A stretch of DNA of 32,672 nucleotides from an uncultured Oxalobacteraceae bacterium (GCA_946479255.1 CAMLFK010000026.1:1-32672), one strand, 5' to 3'. Counted from the stretch's first letter, positions 16,863 through 25,372 are shown. Notes: a model not told the origin generated them from the letters alone. Numbers and translations: made by a program.

Positions 16863-18089
16863 TCAAAACCCACTATAGCGCCAGGTCAACTGCACCACGT
16901 CACTATTATATTGGAACAGCGAAATGTTTTCCTTGTTGTGGACGCGGCGCAACTCCAGCAGCAGGCTCTGCTTGGTCGTCAGCGGGCGCACCAGGGCCGC
17001 GCGCAGCTGGCGCGTGCTCTGGTGCCGCACCAGGTCGATCAGGCCGGGCGAATAGGCGCTGGCGCTACGCCAGTCCTGGCGCGTCAAGCCCAGTTCGGCG
17101 CCCAGGCTGTTGCCGAATTTGTGCTGCAGCTGGATGCTGGCATACCAGCCATGGCGGTCGCCTCCCAGGCGGCCGCTGTCGCCATGCTCGATCAGGGTGC
17201 CGGCCGACCATTGCGCCTGATTGCGCTCGCCGCGGTAATTGAGCACGGCATTGATTTCACCGCTGTTGGCATTGAAGTTCTGGCGGCTGACATAGCCGAC
17301 CCGGCCCAGCGCGGCCGACAGCAGCAGTTCGGTGTGCTCGGGCAGCTTGACGGGCGGCGCCACCCTGGCCTGCAGCTGGAACTGGCGCTGGTAGAGCGAC
17401 CCGGCCAGGCTGATCAGGCTGGTGTTGAACATGGCGTGGCCGGTCCAGTTGCCAACACGGAAAGGGCGGTCCAGGCCCAGCAGCAGGGCGTTGGTATCCT
17501 GCTCGACCACATGGTTGTGCCGGCGCACCCGGAACTGGGCCACCACGGTGCTGCCCTGCTGGTCCAGTTCGCGCAAATATTCGAACGAACTTTGCACATA
17601 GTTATCGTGCTTGGGCAGGTATTGCTCGGTCAGCAGGCTTTCGATGCGGTCGGCCCCGCTGCCGATGACAAACAGCGGATTGCTGGCGCCCTGGTTGACG
17701 TTGCTGTCGCTGCCGAAACTGACCGACATGCTGCGGTAGCTGCGCGCGCTCCACGGCTTGCAGCCGGTGTGCCGGTGGGTGGCGATCACGTCCAGGATCC
17801 CGGCCGAGGGCGCGAAGCGCACCTCGATCTCGCGAAACAGCTTTTCCGCCTCTGCAGGGTGGCCCAGGGTGCAGTTGCTGATGGCCAGCTCGAGCCAGGC
17901 GCCGGCGTGCTGGGGTTCCAGCGCGATCAATTGCTCGAACGCCCGGGTGGCTTCGGCATGGCGTCCTTCGGTCATCAGCTGCACCGCCTGCAGGTAGCGG
18001 GCTTCGATTTCCTCGCGCGTGGCGGCGCGCGCCGGCAGCGCGCACGCGGCCAGCAGCACAAGCCCGACGAGGCGCGCGCGCCGCGTCAT
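16863..18089 (-). CDS. TPR protein with outer-membrane beta-barrel, Slam/DUF560-like architecture
   Basis: A 408-residue protein with a signal peptide (cleavage near ARAAT, residue 22). A TPR region follows at about 25-110 (RYLQAVQLMTEGRHAEATRA, then ALEPQHAGAWLELAI). After it comes a long series of alternating amphipathic strands ending in LTWRYSGF. A terminal Phe is the usual barrel-assembly signal. The motif VSFGSDSNVNQGASN at the start of the barrel resembles the YDSNVN motif of proteins with TPR plus barrel, including surface lipoprotein assembly modulators. I consider Slam-like export or a simple porin-like barrel both possible. The ATG at 18089 overlaps the cyclase stop by four bases (ATGA). 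Longer frames starting further upstream would run through the cyclase gene and are rejected. Confidence 0.75.
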   Translation of the reverse strand: MTRRARLVGLVLLAACALPARAATREEIEARYLQAVQLMTEGRHAEATRAFEQLIALEPQHAGAWLELAISNCTLGHPAEAEKLFREIEVRFAPSAGILDVIATHRHTGCKPWSARSYRSMSVSFGSDSNVNQGASNPLFVIGSGADRIESLLTEQYLPKHDNYVQSSFEYLRELDQQGSTVVAQFRVRRHNHVVEQDTNALLLGLDRPFRVGNWTGHAMFNTSLISLAGSLYQRQFQLQARVAPPVKLPEHTELLLSAALGRVGYVSRQNFNANSGEINAVLNYRGERNQAQWSAGTLIEHGDSGRLGGDRHGWYASIQLQHKFGNSLGAELGLTRQDWRSASAYSPGLIDLVRHQSTRQLRAALVRPLTTKQSLLLELRRVHNKENISLFQYNSDVVQLTWRYSGF

Positions 18090-19912
18090 GCGCTCGTTTC
18101 CAGGGTATACAGCTGCACCGGCTTTTCCTTGCCGCGCAAGAGTTTCTCGCCCAGATGCAGGAAGCGATGGCGGGTGGCGCGCCGCACGGTGCCTTCGCCG
18201 ATGATGACATCGTGCGGCCAGTCGCGCGCGGCCTGTTCCAGCCGCGCGGCGGTGTTGACGCTGTCGCCCACGGCCGTATAGATGCTGCGCAGCGAACTGC
18301 CGTAGTCGCCCGCCATCGCCAAGCCGCTTTCGATGCCGATGCGCACGCGCAGGGGCGGGTGGCCGGCCTGTTCGCGCATGCGGCTGAGCAGGGCCACTTC
18401 GCGCAGGATGTCGCGCGCGGCGTCCAGCGCCTGGTCGGCGTGGGCGGCATTGGGCAGCGGCGCGCCCCAGAACGCCACCAGCCCGTCGCCGGTGTATTTG
18501 TCCAGCGTGCCATTGTGGTCCATCACCGGACGGGTCAGGCAGTCGAGGAAGTCGGTGGTCAGGCGTGCGGCGTCCTCGACCGGCAGCGCTTCCACCTGGG
18601 TGGTATAGCCTTCCATGTCGGCGATCAAGGTGGTGACCTGGCACTGGCGCGGCGCCAGCGGGTCTTTCAGGTCGCTGCGCAGCAGTTCGGCCACCACCGA
18701 GGTGGCCACGTATTGGCGCAGGGTGCCCAGCAGGCGGCGCGACTTTTGCTGCACCAGCTGCCAGTGGAAGGGCACCGACACGGCCAGCAGGAACAGGATC
18801 GACAGCAGCGGCGCGCTGGGGGAAAAATGCGCGTCGTGCGGGCTGATGGCGTAGGCCAGCGGCAGCCACAGCGCCGCCGTGGCCGCCAGCAGCAGTACGT
18901 TGTATGCGGCCGCCAGGCGCGGAAAGGTATAGGCCCCGACCATGGTCACCAGCAGGCAAAAGCCGATCGCGATCCAAGCGCCCGGCCAGGGTGCCGGGGC
19001 GGTGCCGGCCTGCAGGTCGAGCAGGGTGGTCAGCAGCGAGGCGTGGACCAGCAGGCCGGGCGAGTTCGCGCCCATGGGGCTCGATACGCGGTCGCCGATG
19101 GACAGGGCGGTCGAGCCGACCAGCACCAGTTTGTTCTTGATCTCGTCCGGGGCAAATTTCCCCTCAAGGATATCCATGGCCGTGACGCCGGTATAGGCGT
19201 CCAGATTGCGGCTGAACGGCAGGCGCAGCAGCGCTTCGGTAGCGGGGGTCTTGCCGCCGCAACATTGCATCAGCGCTAAGGCCAAGGTGGGATAGTTGCG
19301 GCCTTCAAACCACGTCGTCATCGGCAAGCGCCGCAGCGTTCCGTCGGGGTCGGGAACGAAGCCGATATTGCCGGCATAGGCGGCCTGCGCCAGGCCCTCG
19401 TGATTGGCCAGGTAGCCGCTGGCGGCGAGCGAGCCGGGCACGCGCGCGCCGCGCTGGCCGCCGATCAGCTGCCCGGAGCGCAGCTGTTCGCGCCCGCTCA
19501 GGTAATCGAACAGTTGCGCCAGCACCACGGGGCCATGTCTGGCCAGCATGGCCATGCGCAGGTCGCCGGCCGCTTCGCCGGGTTTGAACATCACGATATC
19601 GAGGGCGACGCCGCGCGCTCCCTGCTCGACCAGGCGCTCGACCAGTTCGGCCTGGCGCGAGCGGGTCCAGGGCCAGGGATAGCGCGCCAGGGTTTCCTCA
19701 TCGATATCGACCACCAGGATGCGCTGGTCCGGCTCCGCACTGGCGTGCAGGGCGATGAATCGGTCGCGCAGCAATTCGTCCACCACCCGCACCGGCGCCC
19801 GGTCGCTGGCCCACTGCAGCGACGCCGTCAGCGCAATGGCTGCGGCCGAAATGCCAAAGCGCAGCAAGGTCGCAGAGGAAGGGAGCGCGCGCAGCGCGGG
19901 GGAACGGTTCAT
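18086..19912 (-). CDS. CHASE2-domain membrane adenylate cyclase (class III)
   Basis: A 608-residue protein. A membrane segment near 19-35 and the CHASE2 sensor domain (about 45-290, ILVVDIDEETLARYPWPWTR, then GTLRRLPMTT) lie outside the membrane. Three membrane helices follow at about 310-385. The C-terminal cyclase domain (about 420-600) has metal aspartates D432 in LIADMEGYT and D476 in DKYTGDGLVAFWGAP, and VGDSVNTAARLE with the transition-state Asn and Arg. K472 and the Asp of VGDS are the residues that select adenine, so cAMP is the predicted product. It is the first gene of an operon ending in a CRP-family regulator. A FecR-domain gene is divergent. The signal sensed by CHASE2 is unknown. 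Confidence 0.92.
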   Translation of the reverse strand: MNRSPALRALPSSATLLRFGISAAAIALTASLQWASDRAPVRVVDELLRDRFIALHASAEPDQRILVVDIDEETLARYPWPWTRSRQAELVERLVEQGARGVALDIVMFKPGEAAGDLRMAMLARHGPVVLAQLFDYLSGREQLRSGQLIGGQRGARVPGSLAASGYLANHEGLAQAAYAGNIGFVPDPDGTLRRLPMTTWFEGRNYPTLALALMQCCGGKTPATEALLRLPFSRNLDAYTGVTAMDILEGKFAPDEIKNKLVLVGSTALSIGDRVSSPMGANSPGLLVHASLLTTLLDLQAGTAPAPWPGAWIAIGFCLLVTMVGAYTFPRLAAAYNVLLLAATAALWLPLAYAISPHDAHFSPSAPLLSILFLLAVSVPFHWQLVQQKSRRLLGTLRQYVATSVVAELLRSDLKDPLAPRQCQVTTLIADMEGYTTQVEALPVEDAARLTTDFLDCLTRPVMDHNGTLDKYTGDGLVAFWGAPLPNAAHADQALDAARDILREVALLSRMREQAGHPPLRVRIGIESGLAMAGDYGSSLRSIYTAVGDSVNTAARLEQAARDWPHDVIIGEGTVRRATRHRFLHLGEKLLRGKEKPVQLYTLETSA

Positions 19913-19972
19913 TAATGGTTGTCGTCAGGCTCGGGTGCCTGCCAAGGCATGCGCCAAAAAGAAGAGGCGCCC

Positions 19973-19978
19973 AGTATA
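19973..19978 (-). promoter_or_regulatory. Candidate -10 element of the cyclase operon
   Basis: The minus strand reads TATACT (five of six consensus bases) about 60 bases before the cyclase ATG at 19912. The -35 region is poor. The rest of the 259-base divergent gap holds a CRP-type site at 20110-20125 that is closer to the FecR gene. Confidence 0.35.
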
Positions 19979-20109
19979 GCGTTTTGTTCTCTACTGCACT
20001 ATCTTGCTTATATGATTCCCGAGCGCCGGCCGGTAAACCGCGCACAAAACCAACGCATTACACTTGGAAACCATTCAGTTGATCAAAAAACGGGCATTCC
20101 CCGGTAGAA

Positions 20110-20125
20110 TGTGATGGTTGTCACA
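20110..20125 (+). promoter_or_regulatory. CRP-type operator 1, upstream of the FecR gene, with class II promoter geometry
   Basis: TGTGA-TGGTTG-TCACA is a perfect match to both CRP half-sites with the correct N6 spacing. The centre is 20117.5. A -10-like CAGAAT (four of six) lies at 20148-20153, which would put the start near 20160 and the operator centre near -42, the class II activation position. The ribosome-binding site AAGGAG at 20160-20165 would then be at the very 5' end of the message. Confidence 0.8.
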
Positions 20126-20171
20126 GTCTCGCCCCCATGGGCTGGCGCAGAATGTGATCAAGGAGAATTCT

Positions 20172-21509
20172 ATGTTACGAGCATTGTTAGTCGCTACCGG
20201 TCTGTCGCTGCTGTCGGCCGCCGCCGTCGCGGGCCAGGCGGGCAAGGTGGTTTTCGCCATCGGCAAGGCGCAGGTGTCGGCCAAGCCGGCCGCGGTTGAC
20301 CAGGCGATCGAGGAGGGCGATGAGCTTTCCACCGGGTCGGACGGCTATATTTATATGAAGACCGTCGACGACGGCTTCCTGATCTTGCGGCCGAACAGCA
20401 AGGCGCGCGTGATCGCCTACAAGATCGACGCGGCCAATCCGGCCAACACCCAGGTCAAGCTGGAGTTGCTCAGCGGTGTGGCGCGCAGCATTTCCGGCGA
20501 CGGCGTCAAGCGCGCGCGTCACAATTTCCGTTTCAACACCCCGGTGGCCGCCATCGGCGTGCGCGGCACCGACTTCATCGTCTATACCAATCAGCAGAGC
20601 TCTTGGGTATCGGTGGTCTCGGGCGGCGTGGTGATGAGCAGTTTTGCCGGCGCCTGCGGCCCCGAAGGGACCGGTCCTTGCGAAGGCGTGACCAGCCGCG
20701 AGCTGTTTGCCGGCCGCGCCGACGCCATGCTGCAGCTGCAGCGCGGCGAGCAGGCCCCGCAATTGATGCAGGGCGCCACGGTGGCGCCTGAACTGAACGC
20801 CCCAGCCCGCGGCGACGAGCCGGTGGGCAAGGTGGTGACCGGCGCCACGTCGGGCGCCGCCCCCCTGACCGAAGTGAATCTGGATGCGGCCAAGACCATT
20901 CCGCCGCTGACCAATGCGCCTACCACCCAGCCGCCGCCGGTGGTCATTCCCACGCCGGACCTGCCGGCGCCGGTCCCGGCCGTGCCGGAAACGCCGTTCG
21001 TGCAGAACGAAATCATGTGGGGGCGCTGGAAGACGGTCGCCGCCGGCATGCCGGTCGATGCCGCCCTGGTTGCCAAGATTGAGGCGGAAGGGAAGAAAGT
21101 TCAAATCCGTTATGGTAATTACGTGATTGCCCGTCCAGATAACTCAGCCTTTGTGATGCCGCGCGAAGGCACTGCATCGTTTGCCTTGACCGGCGGCGAA
21201 GCGACGCTGACGAAGCTCGGTGGCGAAGCTCTGCCAGCACGCATAGAAAATGCGAGTTTGAATATCGATTTTGCTGCCCAGTCATATTCCACCGGCCTGT
21301 CCGTGATTAATTCCCTGGGCCAGGTCGATGTGCGCTCGAAAGGCGACGTCACCCGGAACGGTTTGATGGAGAATTCCCTGCTGTCGCAGGGCGTTTTCCT
21401 GCGCGGCATGCTCGGCGGTACCAATGCCAGCGAAGCCGTATATACCTTCAAAAGTAATGGCGATGCCCAGCTTAGCGCGGCCGGTATCACGACGTGGTCA
21501 CGCAAATAA
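20172..21509 (+). CDS. Periplasmic/exported FecR-domain protein with TbpB-like C-terminal domain
   Basis: A 445-residue protein. The ATG at 20172 is chosen over one 54 bases upstream because AAGGAG precedes it by six bases and a signal peptide begins there (MLRALLVATGLSLLSAAAVA). The FecR domain (about 30-175) has ELLSGVARSISGD and FRFNTPVAAIGVRGTDF. A Pro-rich linker (about 250-275) leads to a beta-rich C-terminal part starting with MWGRW at residue 282. That part contains ARIENASLNIDFAAQSYSTG and AVYTFKSNGDAQLSAAGIT, a pattern like the small barrel of transferrin-binding protein B. There is no lipobox cysteine. FecR in iron uptake is a cytoplasmic-membrane sigma regulator, but this one lacks a membrane anchor and a sigma factor neighbour, so its role differs. 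It is divergent from the CHASE2 cyclase operon. Confidence 0.85.
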   Translation: MLRALLVATGLSLLSAAAVAGQAGKVVFAIGKAQVSAKPAAVDQAIEEGDELSTGSDGYIYMKTVDDGFLILRPNSKARVIAYKIDAANPANTQVKLELLSGVARSISGDGVKRARHNFRFNTPVAAIGVRGTDFIVYTNQQSSWVSVVSGGVVMSSFAGACGPEGTGPCEGVTSRELFAGRADAMLQLQRGEQAPQLMQGATVAPELNAPARGDEPVGKVVTGATSGAAPLTEVNLDAAKTIPPLTNAPTTQPPPVVIPTPDLPAPVPAVPETPFVQNEIMWGRWKTVAAGMPVDAALVAKIEAEGKKVQIRYGNYVIARPDNSAFVMPREGTASFALTGGEATLTKLGGEALPARIENASLNIDFAAQSYSTGLSVINSLGQVDVRSKGDVTRNGLMENSLLSQGVFLRGMLGGTNASEAVYTFKSNGDAQLSAAGITTWSRK

Positions 21510-21546
21510 CGCTATTTGTATAAAAACTATCTCCATATTTAATCAG

Positions 21547-21570
21547 ACCGCCCGCAAGGGCGGTTTTTTT
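21547..21570 (+). terminator. Rho-independent terminator after the FecR gene
   Basis: ACCGCCC (21547-21553) pairs perfectly with GGGCGGT (21558-21564) around a GCAA tetraloop, followed by seven T. It separates the FecR transcript from the surface-protein gene. Confidence 0.92.
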
Positions 21571-21718
21571 ATCGCGCGGATTGATGACTCTACAATTAAT
21601 TTACAAGTCGCTTATAATCCTGCGCGCATCCCTCAAATTGATGTGCCGCAATCGTCTGATTGTTTTTTGTGCAGCGCGGTCGATAAATATCGAAAAATAG
21701 CGCACAAAGTCTGCGGTT

Positions 21719-21734
21719 TGTGATGGCGGTCACA
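21719..21734 (+). promoter_or_regulatory. CRP-type operator 2, upstream of the surface-protein gene
   Basis: TGTGA-TGGCGG-TCACA is a perfect palindromic CRP site, centre 21726.5, about 138 bases before the start codon. The stretch from the terminator to here (21571-21718) holds no gene that I can support. Confidence 0.82.
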
Positions 21735-21757
21735 ACATTCGGGTGGGGCTGTGGCAA

Positions 21758-21763
21758 TATACT
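21758..21763 (+). promoter_or_regulatory. -10 element of the surface-protein promoter
   Basis: TATACT matches the -10 consensus at five of six bases. It begins 31.5 bases after the centre of CRP-type operator 2, so transcription would start near 21770 with the operator at about -43. That leaves a leader of about 95 bases before the ATG at 21865. Confidence 0.6.
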
Positions 21764-21779
21764 CCCAGTTCTGCAGAAA

Positions 21780-21808
21780 AGCCCCGGTAGCGTAGAGCTA
21801 GGTGGGCT
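21780..21808 (+). promoter_or_regulatory. Predicted 5'-leader stem-loop of the surface-protein mRNA
   Basis: AGCCC (21780-21784) pairs with GGGCT (21804-21808), a three-by-three internal loop follows, and TAGC pairs with GCTA around the loop GTAGA. It begins about ten bases after the predicted transcription start. A 5' hairpin of this kind can stabilise the message of a very abundant protein. It does not match a riboswitch I recognise. Confidence 0.4.
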
Positions 21809-21864
21809 CAGAATGGCAGGAAATTTGGTTAATTAAGTAGTTCATCCCTTCTAAAGGAAATATC

Positions 21865-24800
21865 ATGGCAGTAGCAGATTACAAACCGTTAGCGCAGCAA
21901 CTGTACATTTCGTACTTCGGCCGTCCTGCCGACACCTTCGGCCTGGAGAACTTCGCGAAGCAGTTGGACGCTCTGAAAGCGCCAATGACCGTTACCGAAC
22001 TGAACCTGGCTATCAACAGCGCCGGCAACGACGGCCTGAAGGCACTGGTCAACAGCTTCAGTGGCTCGGCCGAATCGGCTGCCCTGTACGGCACCGGAAG
22101 CACGATCTCCTTCGTGACCGCCATCTACACCAACCTGCTGAACCGCGCTCCTGACTACGATGGTCTGGTGTTCTGGGTTAACGCCATCAACAACGGTCAA
22201 CTGACCAAAGCCAACGCATCGCTGGCCATCACCTCGGCAGCAATGGCCAACACCACCGACCAGGGCATCCTGGACGGTAAGGTGGTTGCTGCCAAAGTCG
22301 CTGTTGCACAAGCATTTGTCGACTCGATCAGCACCGGCGAAGAGCTGGCTGCCTACTCCGGCGACGCCGCTGCCGCTGCCGCACGTCTGCTGCTGTCGAA
22401 AGTCACCGCCGACACCACCGTGTCGGGCGTCCAGGCTGACATCGACGCCACCCTGCAAACCATGGTCGACGCTTCGGTCGTCGGTCAAACCTACGTCATG
22501 ACCTCGGGCATCGACAAAGGCATTTCCTTCACCGGCGCCGGCGGCGGCGACATGTTCGACGCAACCAAAGGTGTCAATGGCGGCGCCACCCTGGGCGCCC
22601 TCGACGTCATCGACGGCGGCAATGGCAAGGACGAGCTGAGCGTGGCACAGACCGCTGCAATCAGCCTGACCGCCTCGACCATCGTCAAGAACGTTGAAAC
22701 GGCCAATCTGGTCTCAAGCGCCGCCGTGGCAGCCGACACCAGCGCCTGGACTGGCCTGACCGCACTGAACGTGAACTCGGTCGGCGGCGAAACCGTCGTC
22801 GCACAGTCCACCACCGTTGTCACCGCTGCCGATTCGGCACTGGCCGCCGGCACGTTCTCCATCAGTGGCGGTTCGACCGTCACCGCCAATGTCGCTGGCG
22901 TGACCACCGGCACGATCAGCCTGACCGGCGGTACCGACGTCAACCTGGATGCTGCTGGTGTCATTGCCGGCGCGATCGGTGTCAGCGGCACTGGCAAGCT
23001 GATGGTCAAGGCAGCCGGCGTCACCACCGGCGACACCACCGTCAACGGCGGCACCGACGTCAACGTGGCCGTCACTGGCTCGGGCGACGGCGACGTTGTC
23101 GTCGGCACCACCACCGCGCCTAGCGGCACCGTTATGGTAAGCAAAACCATCAGCGGCGCTGTTGCAGCTGGCAGCATCACGGTGAAGGGCGGCAGCGCTG
23201 TCACCGTGACCCAGACGGCAAGCAACGCGGTCAATACCACCCAGACCCTCGGTGCTGTCGCCGTTACCGGCACCGCAGCGACCAAGTCGGTCAGCGTCAC
23301 CGGCACCGCCACCGCCACCGCTGCGGCGGACCGTGCAGGCGTGACCGCCAACACCATCACCGTCACCGACGTCAACAACGGCAGCGACACCAAGGCAGGC
23401 ACCATCACCTCGGTAACGGCCGACAGCTACACCACCCTGACCGTCAACAACAACGCATTGACCACCCTGAGCGTGGCGAATGGTTCGGGCAACATCATCA
23501 TCGGTAACGGCGGCCTGACCACCGCGACCAACAAGACCCTGGCCCTGAGCGTGAATGGCCTGACCGGCGGCACCCTGGACGATGCCGACATCTACACCAC
23601 CCTGAACGTGACCACCACCGGCGCCGATTCGACGCTGGCCAACATCACCGATAGCGCGCTGGCGAACCTGAACGTGGCCGGCACCAAGAAGCTGACCCTG
23701 ACCTCGACTGCTGGCCTGTCGGGTCTGAAAGCTGTCGTTGTGAGCGGTTCGGCTGGCATCACTGCCGACCTGAGCGGCGCAACCGTCACCTCCGTGAGCA
23801 CCGCCGCAACCACTGGCACTTCCACCGTGACCGTTGACGCTTCCAAGGCTACCTTCACCGGCGGCGCTGGCGTTGACAGCGTGACCGTGGCAACCGGCGC
23901 GACCAAGGCGATCTCCCTGGCTGGCGGCGACGATTCGCTGACCCTGGGCGCACTGGTGCCAACGGCTGCAATTTCGGGCGGCACGGGCACCGACACCCTG
24001 TCGATCACTGCTACCGCAGCGGCCACCGCTTCGGGTTCGGGCACCTTCGCCAGCCTGGTAACCGGCTTTGAAAAGCTGGTGCTGACCGCGGCAACCAACA
24101 ACACCATCGATCTGGCTGCCCTGGGCAACTTCAACGATGTCACCACCTCCGGCGGCAACGGCCTGACCCTGAGCAATATGTCGAGCGGCGGCAAGCTGAC
24201 CCTGAACGATGCCGGCACGGCCTACACCGTCTCCAACGCCTCGTTCACCGCCGCTGCCAGCGATGTGCTGAACGTGGCGCTGACCGACGGCAGCGGTGGT
24301 GCTAAGGCATTCGCATCGACCGGCATCACCGCCGCCAATGTCGAAACCATCAACATCACCGTCGCCGACACCCAGTCGACCCCAAGCGGCAGCTTCAACG
24401 ATACGTTGACCCTGCTGGCGGCCAACACCAAAACGATCACCGTCAGCGGCAATGCCGGCCTGACCCTGACCGCGACGACCGATACCGCGCTGACCTCGCT
24501 GGACGCTTCGGGCATCACCAAGGGTGGCTTCACCTTCACCTCGGGTGCACTGGCTGCTGCTGCCACGATCAAGGGTTCGGCATCGGGTGCCAACACGGTT
24601 ACCTTCAGCGCGGCAACCGGTGGCGACGTCACCTACACCGGCGGCAGCGGTGCTGACGTCATCATCGCCAGCAACGGCAAAAACAACGTCATCACCCTGG
24701 GCGATGGCGCCAACAGCGTCGACGGCACTACGGGCAACATGACCATCACCGCCGGCAAGGATGCTGATAGCGTGGAACTGACCAGCGGTAACAACACGGT

Positions 24801-25320
24801 CAATCTGGGCAATGGCGCCAACGACTTCACCGCCACCAGCGGCAACAACACCTACGTCGGCGGTGCCGACGTCGATACCGTCACCGTGGGCTCTGGCGTG
24901 AACAGCATCACGACCGGCGCTGGCGCTGACGTCATCACGATCACCGCTGCTGGCGCGAACGTGAACACCTACAGCACCATCCTGGATGCAACTGCTGGCG
25001 ACAAGATTGGCTTTGCCAACCTGGGCACCGAAACCTTCGTTTCCGCGAAGATCTCGACCCTGGACGCCGGCACTGCCGTGTTCCAGGACTTCGCCAACGC
25101 AGTCGTGGCCGGTGCAACCCAGGCCGACCACTCGGTCAACGGCGCATTCGGCTGGTTCCAGTTCAATGGCAACACCTACCTGGTGGAAGTTCGCCACGAC
25201 ACGACCGCTGGCGCTGCCCAGACGTTCGTGAACGGCACCGACATGATCGTCAAGCTGACCGGCCTGGTGGATCTGTCGACCGCCACCGGCGCAGGTACCA
25301 ACGTCCTGACCCTGGCCTAA
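21865..25320 (+). CDS. DUF4214 / RTX-like secreted surface (S-layer-like) protein
   Basis: A 1151-residue protein with no signal peptide and no cysteine. It has only two histidines, and is very rich in Thr, Ala, Gly and Val. AAGGAA lies about eight bases before the ATG. The N-terminus (about 5-170) has two DUF4214-type units (LYISYFGRPADTFGLENFAK and LLNRAPDYDGLVFWVNAINN). The middle is beta-solenoid-like, with 20-residue turns. Residues about 926-1027 carry RTX-like calcium-binding turns (GGSGADVI, LGDGANSV, TTGAGADVI). The C-terminus ends in VLTLA, a hydrophobic end typical of type I secretion substrates. A type I secretion operon follows directly. Caulobacter RsaA has comparable composition and export, so an S-layer or abundant adhesin is likely. 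Both flanks have strong terminators, so it is monocistronic. Confidence 0.88.
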   Translation: MAVADYKPLAQQLYISYFGRPADTFGLENFAKQLDALKAPMTVTELNLAINSAGNDGLKALVNSFSGSAESAALYGTGSTISFVTAIYTNLLNRAPDYDGLVFWVNAINNGQLTKANASLAITSAAMANTTDQGILDGKVVAAKVAVAQAFVDSISTGEELAAYSGDAAAAAARLLLSKVTADTTVSGVQADIDATLQTMVDASVVGQTYVMTSGIDKGISFTGAGGGDMFDATKGVNGGATLGALDVIDGGNGKDELSVAQTAAISLTASTIVKNVETANLVSSAAVAADTSAWTGLTALNVNSVGGETVVAQSTTVVTAADSALAAGTFSISGGSTVTANVAGVTTGTISLTGGTDVNLDAAGVIAGAIGVSGTGKLMVKAAGVTTGDTTVNGGTDVNVAVTGSGDGDVVVGTTTAPSGTVMVSKTISGAVAAGSITVKGGSAVTVTQTASNAVNTTQTLGAVAVTGTAATKSVSVTGTATATAAADRAGVTANTITVTDVNNGSDTKAGTITSVTADSYTTLTVNNNALTTLSVANGSGNIIIGNGGLTTATNKTLALSVNGLTGGTLDDADIYTTLNVTTTGADSTLANITDSALANLNVAGTKKLTLTSTAGLSGLKAVVVSGSAGITADLSGATVTSVSTAATTGTSTVTVDASKATFTGGAGVDSVTVATGATKAISLAGGDDSLTLGALVPTAAISGGTGTDTLSITATAAATASGSGTFASLVTGFEKLVLTAATNNTIDLAALGNFNDVTTSGGNGLTLSNMSSGGKLTLNDAGTAYTVSNASFTAAASDVLNVALTDGSGGAKAFASTGITAANVETINITVADTQSTPSGSFNDTLTLLAANTKTITVSGNAGLTLTATTDTALTSLDASGITKGGFTFTSGALAAAATIKGSASGANTVTFSAATGGDVTYTGGSGADVIIASNGKNNVITLGDGANSVDGTTGNMTITAGKDADSVELTSGNNTVNLGNGANDFTATSGNNTYVGGADVDTVTVGSGVNSITTGAGADVITITAAGANVNTYSTILDATAGDKIGFANLGTETFVSAKISTLDAGTAVFQDFANAVVAGATQADHSVNGAFGWFQFNGNTYLVEVRHDTTAGAAQTFVNGTDMIVKLTGLVDLSTATGAGTNVLTLA
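22870..23109 (+). repeat. Internal 20-residue tandem repeats in the surface protein
   Basis: Residues 336-415 divide into four 20-residue units. The first two are GSTVTANVAGVTTGTISLTG and GTDVNLDAAGVIAGAIGVSG. The third keeps the AGVTTG core and the fourth is degenerate. Units one and three are 120 bases apart and share AGVTTG followed by GGTDVN. This period suits turns of a beta-solenoid. Confidence 0.75.
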
Positions 25321-25340
25321 TCGTCAGTCAGTAAGGATAA

Positions 25341-25364
25341 CGGCGGACAGAACAGCGTCCGCCG
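25341..25364 (+). terminator. GC-rich hairpin after the surface-protein gene
   Basis: CGGCGGAC (25341-25348) pairs perfectly with GTCCGCCG (25357-25364), with an eight-base loop and no T run. It lies just before the true terminator and could protect the 3' end of the message. Confidence 0.5.
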
Positions 25365-25372
25365 CGTGTGAC

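Noticed and set aside
20118..20171. Upstream ATG of the FecR gene at 20118
   Set aside because: It lies inside the CRP operator and lacks a ribosome-binding site, and the added residues would precede a proper signal peptide.
21780..21850. Possible c-di-GMP or other known riboswitch in the surface-protein leader
   Set aside because: The single stem with an internal loop does not contain the conserved core of any riboswitch class that I know; listed only as a leader hairpin.
22714..25197. An 827-codon open frame antisense to the surface-protein gene
   Set aside because: It mirrors the codon bias of a Thr/Gly/Ala-rich gene, has no ribosome-binding site or recognisable domain, and its amino acids follow the repeat of the sense strand.
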